Origin: JBICHN01 sp043101845
Lineage (GTDB): Bacteria > Planctomycetota > Phycisphaerae > Phycisphaerales > UBA5793
Length of the DNA: 64,000 nucleotides
Reading direction: 5' to 3'
Assembly (NCBI GenBank): GCA_043101845.1
Contig: JBICHN010000011.1
Location: 1,488,001 to 1,552,000, forward strand
Each line of letters starts with the position of its first letter. Within the stretch, counting starts at the first letter, position 1. Positions 1-7,638 of the stretch are shown one piece after another. The notes under the pieces are model-generated. The model was not told where the DNA came from. It worked only from the letters and a program-made list of their open reading frames with translations, and searched no databases. The translations under genes and the position numbers were made by a program.

Positions 1-2128
1 CCGTTGGCGAATGACTCGAAGGGTTCGCGACCTGCGAGTCGGAAGTTCTCGTCGATGAGTCGTTCCGCAGCGCGTCGATAAACCTGGAGCCGTCGGTTCT
101 CGAGAAGGAAGGTGAGGTCGAAGACATCCTCCGTGCGAATCCGGTAGGCGCTGCGGAAGAGTTCGTTGCCGAAGCTGTCGAACGCGTCGGCGTCTTTCGG
201 AAGCGAGCGCGCGACATCGCTGTTGTCTTCGAGGACATGCGGCGTGAGCACGATGATCACTTCGCGCTTCAGTGATCGTGTGCGCTCCGCGCGGAACGCG
301 GGTCCGATCAGCGGAAGGTCGCCGAGGATGGGCACTTTGTCCTGGGTCACCGTCTGGTCGCGACTTACGAGCCCGCCGATGATGAACGGCGTGTTGTTTC
401 GCAACCGCGCGTAGGTTTGTACGCGCCGGGTCGAGACCGTTGGCGCCGTCGCGAGAATCGTGTTGCCGTCCGTCGAACGAATCTCGAGGTCGCGCCCGGG
501 CACGGTCGCCGACACGATGGTGTCAATGAGGAGATTGACCTCGGAGCCGTCTTCCGTAATGCGCGGACGCACATTGAGCAGAATACCGGTCGCGAGATAC
601 TTGAAGTTGAAGGCGATCTTGTTGGACGAGCCGGACAATCCCTCCTGGCTCGTGGCGATCGGAATGTCTTCTCCGACGCGAATCGTCGCCTGCCGCCCGT
701 TGAGCGTCAGCACGCTCGGCCGGGACAGGATCTCCGCCTTTCCGTCGCGGAGCAAGGCCCGGATTTCGACACCCCAGTCCCGACTGACATCGCGCGAATC
801 GAGTCGGGAGAAATTGAGCGTGTCGGTGAGGCTCCCCGCGCTGAGCGAGCCGATCATCCATTCGATCGGGCCCTCCTCGAACGACCATTCGATTCCGAGG
901 TCCCGAAGCCCGTCTTCGCTGATTTCGAGCACCATCCCCTCGACGAAGATCTGTCGCGCCGGCCGATCGATCACATCGCGCAGCAGCGTCTTCACGCGGC
1001 TGAATTGCGCGGGGTGCGCCGGGTGAAACAGGACGAGGATCTCGTTGACGGGCGAGCCGATCGTGTTCGCGTTCAGGCTGCTCGCGGTCGTGGGGGAGAT
1101 TGACAGCCCGAACTCCGACCCGCCCGAACTCTTCTCGCCGACGAGCCCGATATCCTCGGGCTTGACCTCGGGCATAACCACGGCGACGGGAAGCTGGTCG
1201 AGGTTCATCGTCGCCGGAATCGCCGTCGCGTTGTCGAAGGTCGTCACTCCGAGGCCCTTCAGCGCCGCCATCGCGGACGCCGGAGTCGTGTAGTTGAGCT
1301 GGATGACCTTCGCCTCGAGGTCCTGCGAAGTGAGTCCCTGCCTCATCGCGTTCATCGACTCGAGCGTCGGCTGGACCATCGCGGCGAGTTCATCAATGTC
1401 GACATTGACGGCGACGGTCTCCGCGGTCTCGGTGACGCCGTACATCCACAGTTTCGGAGGCTGCGAAAGAAAGCGGCGGTATCCGAGTCGAATGGTTTGC
1501 TGGCCCGACTCGACGCTGCTCTTAACGAGCGCGAGAACCGGCGTCACGCCCGGCGGGGCGTCGGGATGGCCGGGGATGGAGCCGGCCGGGATGGTCTCGT
1601 AGCCTCGCTCGGCTGTGTAGGTGAGCGCGATCGCGTCGATGAGTTCGCGAATCTCCGTCGTGCTCATGCGAGGGAGATCGACGAGGCGCCCGGCGTTGTC
1701 CGGGTAGGTCGTGATCGCCGACGCCGATGGAAGAACGAATTCGACCTCACCGTCCGCGTCGGCCAATTCGCCGGCGGCGTCGCTCGCCGGTTGTTCTCCG
1801 GCGTCGAGCGAACTCACCATGCCGAAGCGAAACTCATTCAATCGATCATGGAGTCGACTCGCAAATTCATCCGCGTCGAACCCGGGCTCGAGGTCAGCCG
1901 GATGCGTTCGCCCGGTCAATTCGGCGATCTGTTTCTCCCGCCAGGCCGTCTCGAGTTCAGCGATCGAATCCGTGTCCGACTCGACCGTCATCAAACCCTG
2001 CGTGGTTCGAGGATGTTCCATGGCGATCGATTTCGTAGATTGCGAGTTCGAAACGCAACCAACGAAGATGAGCGCCGCGAGCCCGATGGCGCCAAGGGTG
2101 CGGCCCGGAATCGAGCGACCGTCCCCAT
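1..2128 (-). other. secretin module (GspD/PilQ-like), possibly a separate lipoprotein gene
   Basis: This is the outer-membrane secretin part of the long frame above. Secretins form the outer-membrane ring of type II secretion or type IV pilus systems. The N-domains contain the pattern AKVIQLNYTTPASAMAALK, and the C-domain has the conserved VPxLGDxPxxGxxF and REVIIVLTPH motifs, followed by a helical tail still open at position 1. If it is a separate gene, the ATG at 2128 plus one extra base near 2100 gives a start MGTVARFRAA followed by a hydrophobic stretch and a VGC lipobox. No other pilus or secretion gene lies within view. Confidence 0.7.
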
Positions 2129-4004
2129 GCCGTCCAGACCCGCCGCGACCGCCGGGTTTCGGTTCGGACGAGATCGCCGTTCGAGTATCACCCGCCGACT
2201 CTCGACGCGAGAGCCCGAGGAAGTCGGCGTCGATCGCGGTGAGATCGCCCGATTCTCCGTCGGTGTCCGTATCCGGATCGAAGCCGACGAATCCAATCGG
2301 ATCGCCGTCGTAGGTCACCTTGCCTTGGGCGATCGTGACCACCCGTTCGGCGAGATCGAGGAGATCGGTCTCGTGCGTGACCATGATGACCGTGCGGCCC
2401 TGCATGCGTTCGAAGATGGATTGAATGATCGACCGGGCGGACTGGCTGTCGATGGACGCCGTGGCTTCGTCGAGGATCAGAATGCGCGGATTCTTGAGCA
2501 GGGCGCGGGCAAGTGTGAGACGCTGCTTCTCGCCGCGCGAGAGTTCGGCGCCCGCGGCGCCGATTCGTGTGCGATAACCGTCGGGCAGTCGCTTCACGAA
2601 TTCGTGGGCGCCGGTGAGCCGGGCCACCTCGAGAATCTCCTCGGGAGTCGCGTCCGGCCTCGCGTAGCGCAGATTCTCTTCGATCGAAGCGTTGAACAGG
2701 AAGACATCCTGAAAGGCGATGCCGACCGCGTTCCGCAAGGCGCGAATGTGGTGTTCACGCACTTCGCGTCCATCCACGAGCACGCCTCCCTCGTCCGCTT
2801 CGATGAAGCGTGGAATGAGACTGATGAGCGTGGTTTTGCCCGAGCCACTCGGACCCGTGATGGCGACATGTTGCCCCGCCGGGATCTCGAGGCTCAGGTC
2901 ACGCAAGACTCGCTTCGAGTCGTCATGGGCGAAACTCACGCCGGAGAAGGCGATCTCGCCCTTGAACTCGGCGGCGTCTTCCGGCGCATCGGAGTGCACC
3001 GCGTGCTCGCGCGCGGGTTCGTCCAGCATTTCGAATACACGATCCACGCTCGCGGTGGTCTTTGAAAGGTGAGCAAGACCGCTCAGCACTTCGAGCACCG
3101 ACGGATAGAGCATTCCGACATAGCCGAAGAACATGAAGAATTCACCGGCGGTCATGCGGTTCTGCATGACCTCCCGCGCGCCGAATCCGAAGAGGAACAC
3201 CGTACCCAGTCCGATGAGCAGATCCGCGACGACCTTCTGGCCGAACTGAAAACGGGAAGTCTTGATCTGACTCTGGCGGCTCGCGTCGAGCGCTTCGTGG
3301 AAGGTGGCGCTCTCGCGCCGCTCGGCCGCGAATCCTTTGACGACTTCGATACCGAGGAACTTCTCGACGACGCTGCCATAGGCGCTCGCCAGGTTCTCCT
3401 GCGCCTCGCTGTGACTGCGCTTGATCGAAAGCTTGAAGTACCGGTAGGTCGCGAAGTGCAGGGGCAGAACGATCGTGCTCGCGAACGCGAGCCGCACGCT
3501 CACCGCGTACAGCACGACGAGGAGCACTTGGAACATGAGCAGGCTCAGCATGAGCGTCGGAAGCTTCTCCTGGATGAACGACTGAATCTTGTAGGTGTCG
3601 TCCATCACCCGCGAGCTCACCTTGCCCGGCTGATTGGATCGGTAGAAGCGCAGACTGAGTTGCTGCAGGTGTTCGAACAATCGTTTGCGCAGGGAGAAGC
3701 ACAGGTCCTCGCTGATACGCACGGAGTGCATGCGGCTCGCATAGAACAGCGCGTTTCGAACGACATAGATCAGCGCGAGTCCGGGCAGGATGAGCCAGAG
3801 CAGTCCCCATCGCCCGTCTCCGCCCGGCTGAGAGGGGAAGACATCGTCGATGAGGAGTTTGATCGCGTAGGGCAGGGCCATGTTCGTGATGGCCAGCAGA
3901 CTGAGCAGAACGATGACGAGGAGGAGCTTTCCCATGTAGGGGCGCAGAAGTCGCCCGGTACGACCGCCCCATCCGTCGTTGATGTCGTCGGAATACCGAG
4001 CCAT
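1..4004 (-). CDS. ABC exporter joined in frame to a secretin (C-terminus cut by window edge)
   Basis: One frame runs without a stop from an ATG at 4004 (GGAG-containing RBS just upstream) to the window edge, at least 1334 codons. Residues 1-555 form a full MsbA-type exporter half: a membrane domain to about 300, then an ATPase with Walker A GPSGSGKTT (K390), signature LSRGEKQR, Walker B ILILDEATASID and H-loop VTHE. Residues 556-635 are a Gly/Asp/Arg-rich linker. Residues 636-650 look like a lipoprotein signal ending VGC (C650). The remainder is a GspD/PilQ-like secretin with VPILGDLPLIGPAFR at 1224 and KREVIIVLTPH at 1246. Such a fusion is unknown to me. It may be real, or one lost base may have merged two genes: an ATG at 2128 in another frame would supply an ideal lipoprotein start. 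Frame and domains are read directly; the fusion itself is uncertain. Confidence 0.75.
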   Translation of the reverse strand, partial: MARYSDDINDGWGGRTGRLLRPYMGKLLLVIVLLSLLAITNMALPYAIKLLIDDVFPSQPGGDGRWGLLWLILPGLALIYVVRNALFYASRMHSVRISEDLCFSLRKRLFEHLQQLSLRFYRSNQPGKVSSRVMDDTYKIQSFIQEKLPTLMLSLLMFQVLLVVLYAVSVRLAFASTIVLPLHFATYRYFKLSIKRSHSEAQENLASAYGSVVEKFLGIEVVKGFAAERRESATFHEALDASRQSQIKTSRFQFGQKVVADLLIGLGTVFLFGFGAREVMQNRMTAGEFFMFFGYVGMLYPSVLEVLSGLAHLSKTTASVDRVFEMLDEPAREHAVHSDAPEDAAEFKGEIAFSGVSFAHDDSKRVLRDLSLEIPAGQHVAITGPSGSGKTTLISLIPRFIEADEGGVLVDGREVREHHIRALRNAVGIAFQDVFLFNASIEENLRYARPDATPEEILEVARLTGAHEFVKRLPDGYRTRIGAAGAELSRGEKQRLTLARALLKNPRILILDEATASIDSQSARSIIQSIFERMQGRTVIMVTHETDLLDLAERVVTIAQGKVTYDGDPIGFVGFDPDTDTDGESGDLTAIDADFLGLSRRESAGDTRTAISSEPKPGGRGGSGRHGDGRSIPGRTLGAIGLAALIFVGCVSNSQSTKSIAMEHPRTTQGLMTVESDTDSIAELETAWREKQIAELTGRTHPADLEPGFDADEFASRLHDRLNEFRFGMVSSLDAGEQPASDAAGELADADGEVEFVLPSASAITTYPDNAGRLVDLPRMSTTEIRELIDAIALTYTAERGYETIPAGSIPGHPDAPPGVTPVLALVKSSVESGQQTIRLGYRRFLSQPPKLWMYGVTETAETVAVNVDIDELAAMVQPTLESMNAMRQGLTSQDLEAKVIQLNYTTPASAMAALKGLGVTTFDNATAIPATMNLDQLPVAVVMPEVKPEDIGLVGEKSSGGSEFGLSISPTTASSLNANTIGSPVNEILVLFHPAHPAQFSRVKTLLRDVIDRPARQIFVEGMVLEISEDGLRDLGIEWSFEEGPIEWMIGSLSAGSLTDTLNFSRLDSRDVSRDWGVEIRALLRDGKAEILSRPSVLTLNGRQATIRVGEDIPIATSQEGLSGSSNKIAFNFKYLATGILLNVRPRITEDGSEVNLLIDTIVSATVPGRDLEIRSTDGNTILATAPTVSTRRVQTYARLRNNTPFIIGGLVSRDQTVTQDKVPILGDLPLIGPAFRAERTRSLKREVIIVLTPHVLEDNSDVARSLPKDADAFDSFGNELFRSAYRIRTEDVFDLTFLLENRRLQVYRRAAERLIDENFRLAGREPFESFAN

Positions 4005-4440
4005 CCAGCTCTCCGCCTCCGCCACGCCGTGACGACCGGCGCCTGGCGGAGCTCCTTCGTTCAATCCGTCGCGTGCTCCATCGCAGTACGGCCCGCGCTG
4101 GATTCAGCGAGGCGTCCTGCAAACCACCCAACCTCCGTGAGGCCAACTCGATAGCGATACCACCCGACGACGGATCGGTCGCAATCGGTGTTGCGAAGCC
4201 TCGTTGAGAGGGGCGAACCGTCCACTCGGACCGGCCGCAAGAAGATATCGGCCAACGACTTCGCGACGCACGAATAGTTTACCGATCGAGCGATCGGTCG
4301 CCACTCCACAGTACATGGACGCGGCAGAGGCCGCTAAGTTTCAATTTCGCGGAGGTTTTCGAGGCGGACGAAGGGCGGATCATCCGAACCGGGAGCGCGA
4401 CTTCGTCAAAGATCGATGGAAAGCGAATGAGAGAAGAGAA
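4005..4440. other. 436-bp intergenic region, no gene recognised
   Basis: This stretch lies between the tRNA-Arg gene and the ABC-exporter start. Its short open frames on both strands have no recognisable domains and no good ribosome binding sites. It presumably holds the promoter for the exporter frame. I could not identify a convincing -35/-10 pair or a terminator for the tRNA. Confidence 0.5.
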
Positions 4441-4514
4441 TGTAGGTGGGAGGACTCGAACCCCCAACCTCCTGATCCGTAGTCAGGTGCTCTATCCAAT
4501 TGAGCTACACCTAC
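4441..4514 (-). tRNA. tRNA-Arg (anticodon ACG)
   Basis: Read on the minus strand, the sequence folds as a cloverleaf. The acceptor arm GTAGGTG pairs with CACCTAC, followed by discriminator A (position 4441). The D-arm has AGCTCAATTGGATAGAGC, the anticodon stem-loop is CCTGA-CTACGGA-TCAGG, and the T-arm contains GGTTCGAGTCC. The anticodon ACG, read as ICG after deamination, decodes CGN arginine codons. CCA is not encoded. Confidence 0.95.
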
Positions 4515-4603
4515 AACCGTTCGCGCTCGACGGGATCGGGCGCCGGGAAGGGTAACGCCGGCCCGCCGCAATTCAAGCGGCGGACGACTCCGTTTTCATG
4601 GCG

Positions 4604-5398
4604 TCAACTGGTCGGGCACGCGTCACGATCGAGGTACCACCGGAGCTCGCCACCGAACGGCTGCACACCGAGAATCGGGAGTTCGTCCGTCCTTGCGGCT
4701 CCGGAAGCGATCCGCTCGACGAGCGTGCGCTTCTTCGCGCCGGTGACCACCACGGCGACAAAACGGGCCGCGTTGATGAGCGGGTAGGTCATCGTGACGC
4801 GCGGACTCGTCGAGGCTTCGTTGATCCGGACGAGCCGTCGATCCTCGCGCAGGGCCGGGCTCTGCGGCGTGAGTCCAGCCGCCTCACCCGACGGTCCAAG
4901 TTCGAGCAGCACATAGTCGAGCCGATCGTGACCGCGTTCACGCCACTCGAGCGCCGACCGCAGCGCCTGCTCGTACTCCTCCTCGACCTCGTCCGAAAGG
5001 GCCGGCATCGGATGCTGCTGTGACGCGGGAATCCCCGCGTGATCACCGATGAATCCGCCCACGGTCTGCCAGCGTGATTCGTCATCGTCCCACGAGGTGC
5101 GACGCTCATCGACGATCCAGAGGTGCGTCTTGCGCCACGGAGCGAGCCGGCATGCGGGGTCGATCATGAGCCGGCGATAGAACGGTACGAGCGATTCGCC
5201 GCCGGAGAGCGCGATATGAAAATCGCCGAAAGAACGGACGCAATTCAGGCTGTGGCCGACGAAATCTTCGGCCATGAGTTCCGTCAACGCCTCGACTGTC
5301 TCGGCCACGATGACACGGCCGGGGAGGTTCGGCTTCTCGAGCGAGTAGACCGAAGTTCCGTTGCGGTTCGGATTGGAGAAACCTGGATCCTGAAGCAA
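4604..5398 (-). CDS. 6-phosphogluconolactonase family protein, divergent active site
   Basis: The protein matches the Pgl/DevB family (hydrolysis of 6-phosphogluconolactone in the oxidative pentose phosphate pathway): a phosphate-loop-like FHIALSGGESLVPFY, then HLWIVDERRTSWDDDESRW, then LDYVLLELGPSGEAAGLTP. In active enzymes the last motif normally reads LGxDGHTASLFP and its His is catalytic; here the Asp and His are replaced by Ser and Glu. The enzyme may therefore be inactive or have another substrate. The start is uncertain. I give a TTG at 5398 (264 aa); a GTG at 5308 would give 234 aa, closer to the usual length. The frame stays open further upstream, but that part does not look like coding sequence. 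The gene lies alone between tRNA-Arg and the Nudix gene. Confidence 0.7.
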   Translation of the reverse strand: MLQDPGFSNPNRNGTSVYSLEKPNLPGRVIVAETVEALTELMAEDFVGHSLNCVRSFGDFHIALSGGESLVPFYRRLMIDPACRLAPWRKTHLWIVDERRTSWDDDESRWQTVGGFIGDHAGIPASQQHPMPALSDEVEEEYEQALRSALEWRERGHDRLDYVLLELGPSGEAAGLTPQSPALREDRRLVRINEASTSPRVTMTYPLINAARFVAVVVTGAKKRTLVERIASGAARTDELPILGVQPFGGELRWYLDRDACPTS

Positions 5399-5516
5399 GC
5401 TGCAGCGCTCGTCGGTTAGCGGGACGGGCGATTGGACGTTCGAGCCGGAGCTTCCGGCGCCGCGTTCGATTGTACCACGCGTCGGCGGGACCCCAACCCG
5501 ATCGTTTCGAGGATCG

Positions 5517-6014
5517 CTAGATTCGGATGCGGAGCGTGTCGCGACCGGTCGCCTCGACTCCGGCGATCTCGGACATGATTTCCTGTATCGCCGCCTTCTG
5601 ACCAGGCCATACGAAGTCGTGCGGAACCCGGTCGAGGGCGGTCCATCGGTACTCTTCATGTTCTTCGTTGAGGATCGGCGACCATCTCCCGTCGACCTGC
5701 ACGGCGAACCGGGGAGAGAGGAAGATCTCATCGCGTTCGGCGAGGTAGAACGGATGGATCTGCTCGAGCTGCCAGAAACCGAGCGCCTCCGTGATCCGCA
5801 GCCCGACTTCCTCCTGAACTTCCCGCATGGCGGCCTCGATCGCGGTCTCGTCGGACTCAATCCGACCCATGACCGGATGCCACATCAACGGCGCCACCGC
5901 CGCCGCCGCCGACCGTCGCATCTGCAGAAACTGGGCGTCTCCGGGGCCGAACTGTCGGAAGAGATACACATCAATGAGATCGGTCCGGACGCGCGGGCCG
6001 TTCGGTTCAGTCAT
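5517..6014 (-). CDS. Nudix hydrolase (NudB-like candidate)
   Basis: The 165-residue protein carries a perfect Nudix box (GX5EX7REUXEEXGU) at residues 50-72, starting GRIESDE and ending REVQEEVGL. Nudix enzymes hydrolyse nucleoside diphosphate-like substrates using metal bound by this box. The start ATG at 6014 overlaps the end of pabB by 8 bases, so the two are probably translated together. Because pabB makes a folate precursor, a role in removing pyrophosphate from dihydroneopterin triphosphate (as NudB does) is a reasonable inference, but substrate cannot be told from the box alone. Confidence 0.85.
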   Translation of the reverse strand: MTEPNGPRVRTDLIDVYLFRQFGPGDAQFLQMRRSAAAAVAPLMWHPVMGRIESDETAIEAAMREVQEEVGLRITEALGFWQLEQIHPFYLAERDEIFLSPRFAVQVDGRWSPILNEEHEEYRWTALDRVPHDFVWPGQKAAIQEIMSEIAGVEATGRDTLRIRI

Positions 6015-7449
6015 CCGCCGTCTCCGGTTCGAACACGCGTACGACGGCGGTTTTGTCCATGGCCTCGTCGTATTCGCGACTCGGCGACGAATCGGCGACG
6101 ACGCCGCCGCCGGCGAAGTACGAGGCCTCGGTCTCTTCGAGCAGAAGCGTTCGAATCGCCACATTGAGTGCGACGCGGCCGTCCACGCCGAGAAACCCGA
6201 CGGCGCCGCAGTACGGGCCCCGGTCGTAGTTCTCGACCTCGTCGATGATCTGCATCGCACGAATCTTCGGGGCGCCGGTGACGGACCCGGGAGGGAAGGT
6301 CGCCCGAATGAGATCGGCGACCCCGGAGCCTGGTCGCAACCGTCCTTCGACGGTCGCGACCCCGTGATGGACCGTGGGATGCGACTCAATCGCGCGCGAT
6401 TCGGTTACGCGCACACTGCCGAACTCACAGACGCGTCCGAGGTCGTTCCGCATGAGATCGACGATCATGTGCAGTTCAGCGGCGTCCTTGTCGCTTCGCT
6501 CCAAACGGGTTGGATCGTCGCTCGCCGGCGCGGTGCCTTTGATCGGACGCGTGAGCACGCGTCGCGACCGCGGGTCGAGATCGAGAAAGAGCTCCGGCGA
6601 CAACGAGATCAGTCGGCGATCCGCAGAAAACTCGAAGTACGCTCCGTACCACGGGGGGCTTGCTTCGATGAGGGCGATCGCGAGTTCGCGCGCCGATCCG
6701 CCGAATCGCGTTCGGAACCTCTGCGTGATGTTCGCCTGGAAGATGTCGCCGGCGTGCACATGCGCGATGACGCGTTCGATGGCCCCCTCGACTTCCGCCC
6801 GTGGTCGGTCAGGGACCCACGGGTCCATGCTGAACTTTCCCGTTGATCGGGGGTTCGCTCGCGGGTGGACGAGGTCTCCGAGCGCGACACCGTCGGGGCC
6901 TGCCGAATGGATCAGGCCCGCGGAGCGATCGATCACGAGCGTGGACGGGCACCAGGCGAACTCGTAGAGCGGCCATCGCTCCGCAGGGCGCCTTCGGTTC
7001 TTCGCCGCGGCGCGCGGCTCCAGAACCCGGCCCAGCGAATAGTTGAACGAGCCGAACCAACCGGGGCCGAAAGATCCCGACAGCGCCGTCGAATCGACCT
7101 CGCGGGCCGACTCGGCGATGAGCCGCTCGAGCGTCTCGAGCCCGTCATCCTCGTTGCTCACGGGGATGGAGACTGAGCCTGCGAACACCGAGGGCGTCCA
7201 TTCGTTCGCCCACGAGGTCGGTTCCCATTCGAGCCGGTCCGGCCATCGGCGAAGCATTGCGGCCGGGGCGCCGAACACGGTCCAACGACTCCAGCGGGCG
7301 TGCGGTCGGCCCGAGTGAAGAACGCAGACCGGGCGGTCCGTCGCCCAGCGCAGGAGGATGCTCAGAGGATCCGCGACGATCTCGGCCAGGTTCTCAGGCG
7401 CCCGGTGAATCACGGCCCAATGATACAGTGCGAGAGGACGAAGCTTCAC
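6007..7449 (-). CDS. pabB: aminodeoxychorismate synthase component I
   Basis: This is a chorismate-binding enzyme of about 480 residues, cytoplasmic, working with a PabA glutaminase to make 4-amino-4-deoxychorismate for folate. It has the PIKGT motif (K304). Its Lys is the nucleophile specific to PabB, whereas TrpE has PIAGT. It also has HMIVDLMRNDLGRV, HPTVHHGVATVEG, PPGSVTGAPKIRAMQIIDE and a C-terminal YFAGGGVVADSSP motif. I chose a GTG start at 7449; the frame stays open to 7551, but the extra N-terminus is Arg-rich and not typical, and another GTG lies a few codons further in. It is divergent from ppdK and overlaps the downstream Nudix gene. Confidence 0.88.
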   Translation of the reverse strand: MKLRPLALYHWAVIHRAPENLAEIVADPLSILLRWATDRPVCVLHSGRPHARWSRWTVFGAPAAMLRRWPDRLEWEPTSWANEWTPSVFAGSVSIPVSNEDDGLETLERLIAESAREVDSTALSGSFGPGWFGSFNYSLGRVLEPRAAAKNRRRPAERWPLYEFAWCPSTLVIDRSAGLIHSAGPDGVALGDLVHPRANPRSTGKFSMDPWVPDRPRAEVEGAIERVIAHVHAGDIFQANITQRFRTRFGGSARELAIALIEASPPWYGAYFEFSADRRLISLSPELFLDLDPRSRRVLTRPIKGTAPASDDPTRLERSDKDAAELHMIVDLMRNDLGRVCEFGSVRVTESRAIESHPTVHHGVATVEGRLRPGSGVADLIRATFPPGSVTGAPKIRAMQIIDEVENYDRGPYCGAVGFLGVDGRVALNVAIRTLLLEETEASYFAGGGVVADSSPSREYDEAMDKTAVVRVFEPETADD

Positions 7450-7638
7450 ACGATCGAAGCGCGGCGCCTGGCGGTCGCGCTGGAAGGACCGATTGGCCCC
7501 GCTACGATAGCGGCTCATCCGGCCAGCGCCCTGCGTGACACCGGACCACAAACCGCCGCGACCGGCGGCGCCAGTCCTTCTCCCATGTCAACGAACACCG
7601 AACGACGCGTCCTGAAGACGACGAGGAATTCTCGACCG

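Noticed and set aside
3069..4154. Long open frame on the plus strand opposite the ABC exporter
   Set aside because: It is antisense to a conserved ABC domain; the predicted peptide is Glu/Arg/His-rich with no domain, as expected for the reverse frame of GC-rich coding DNA.
5399..5860. Upstream extension of the 6-phosphogluconolactonase frame
   Set aside because: The residues are Arg/Ser-rich and overlap the Nudix gene in another frame, with no family match; a real start must be further in.
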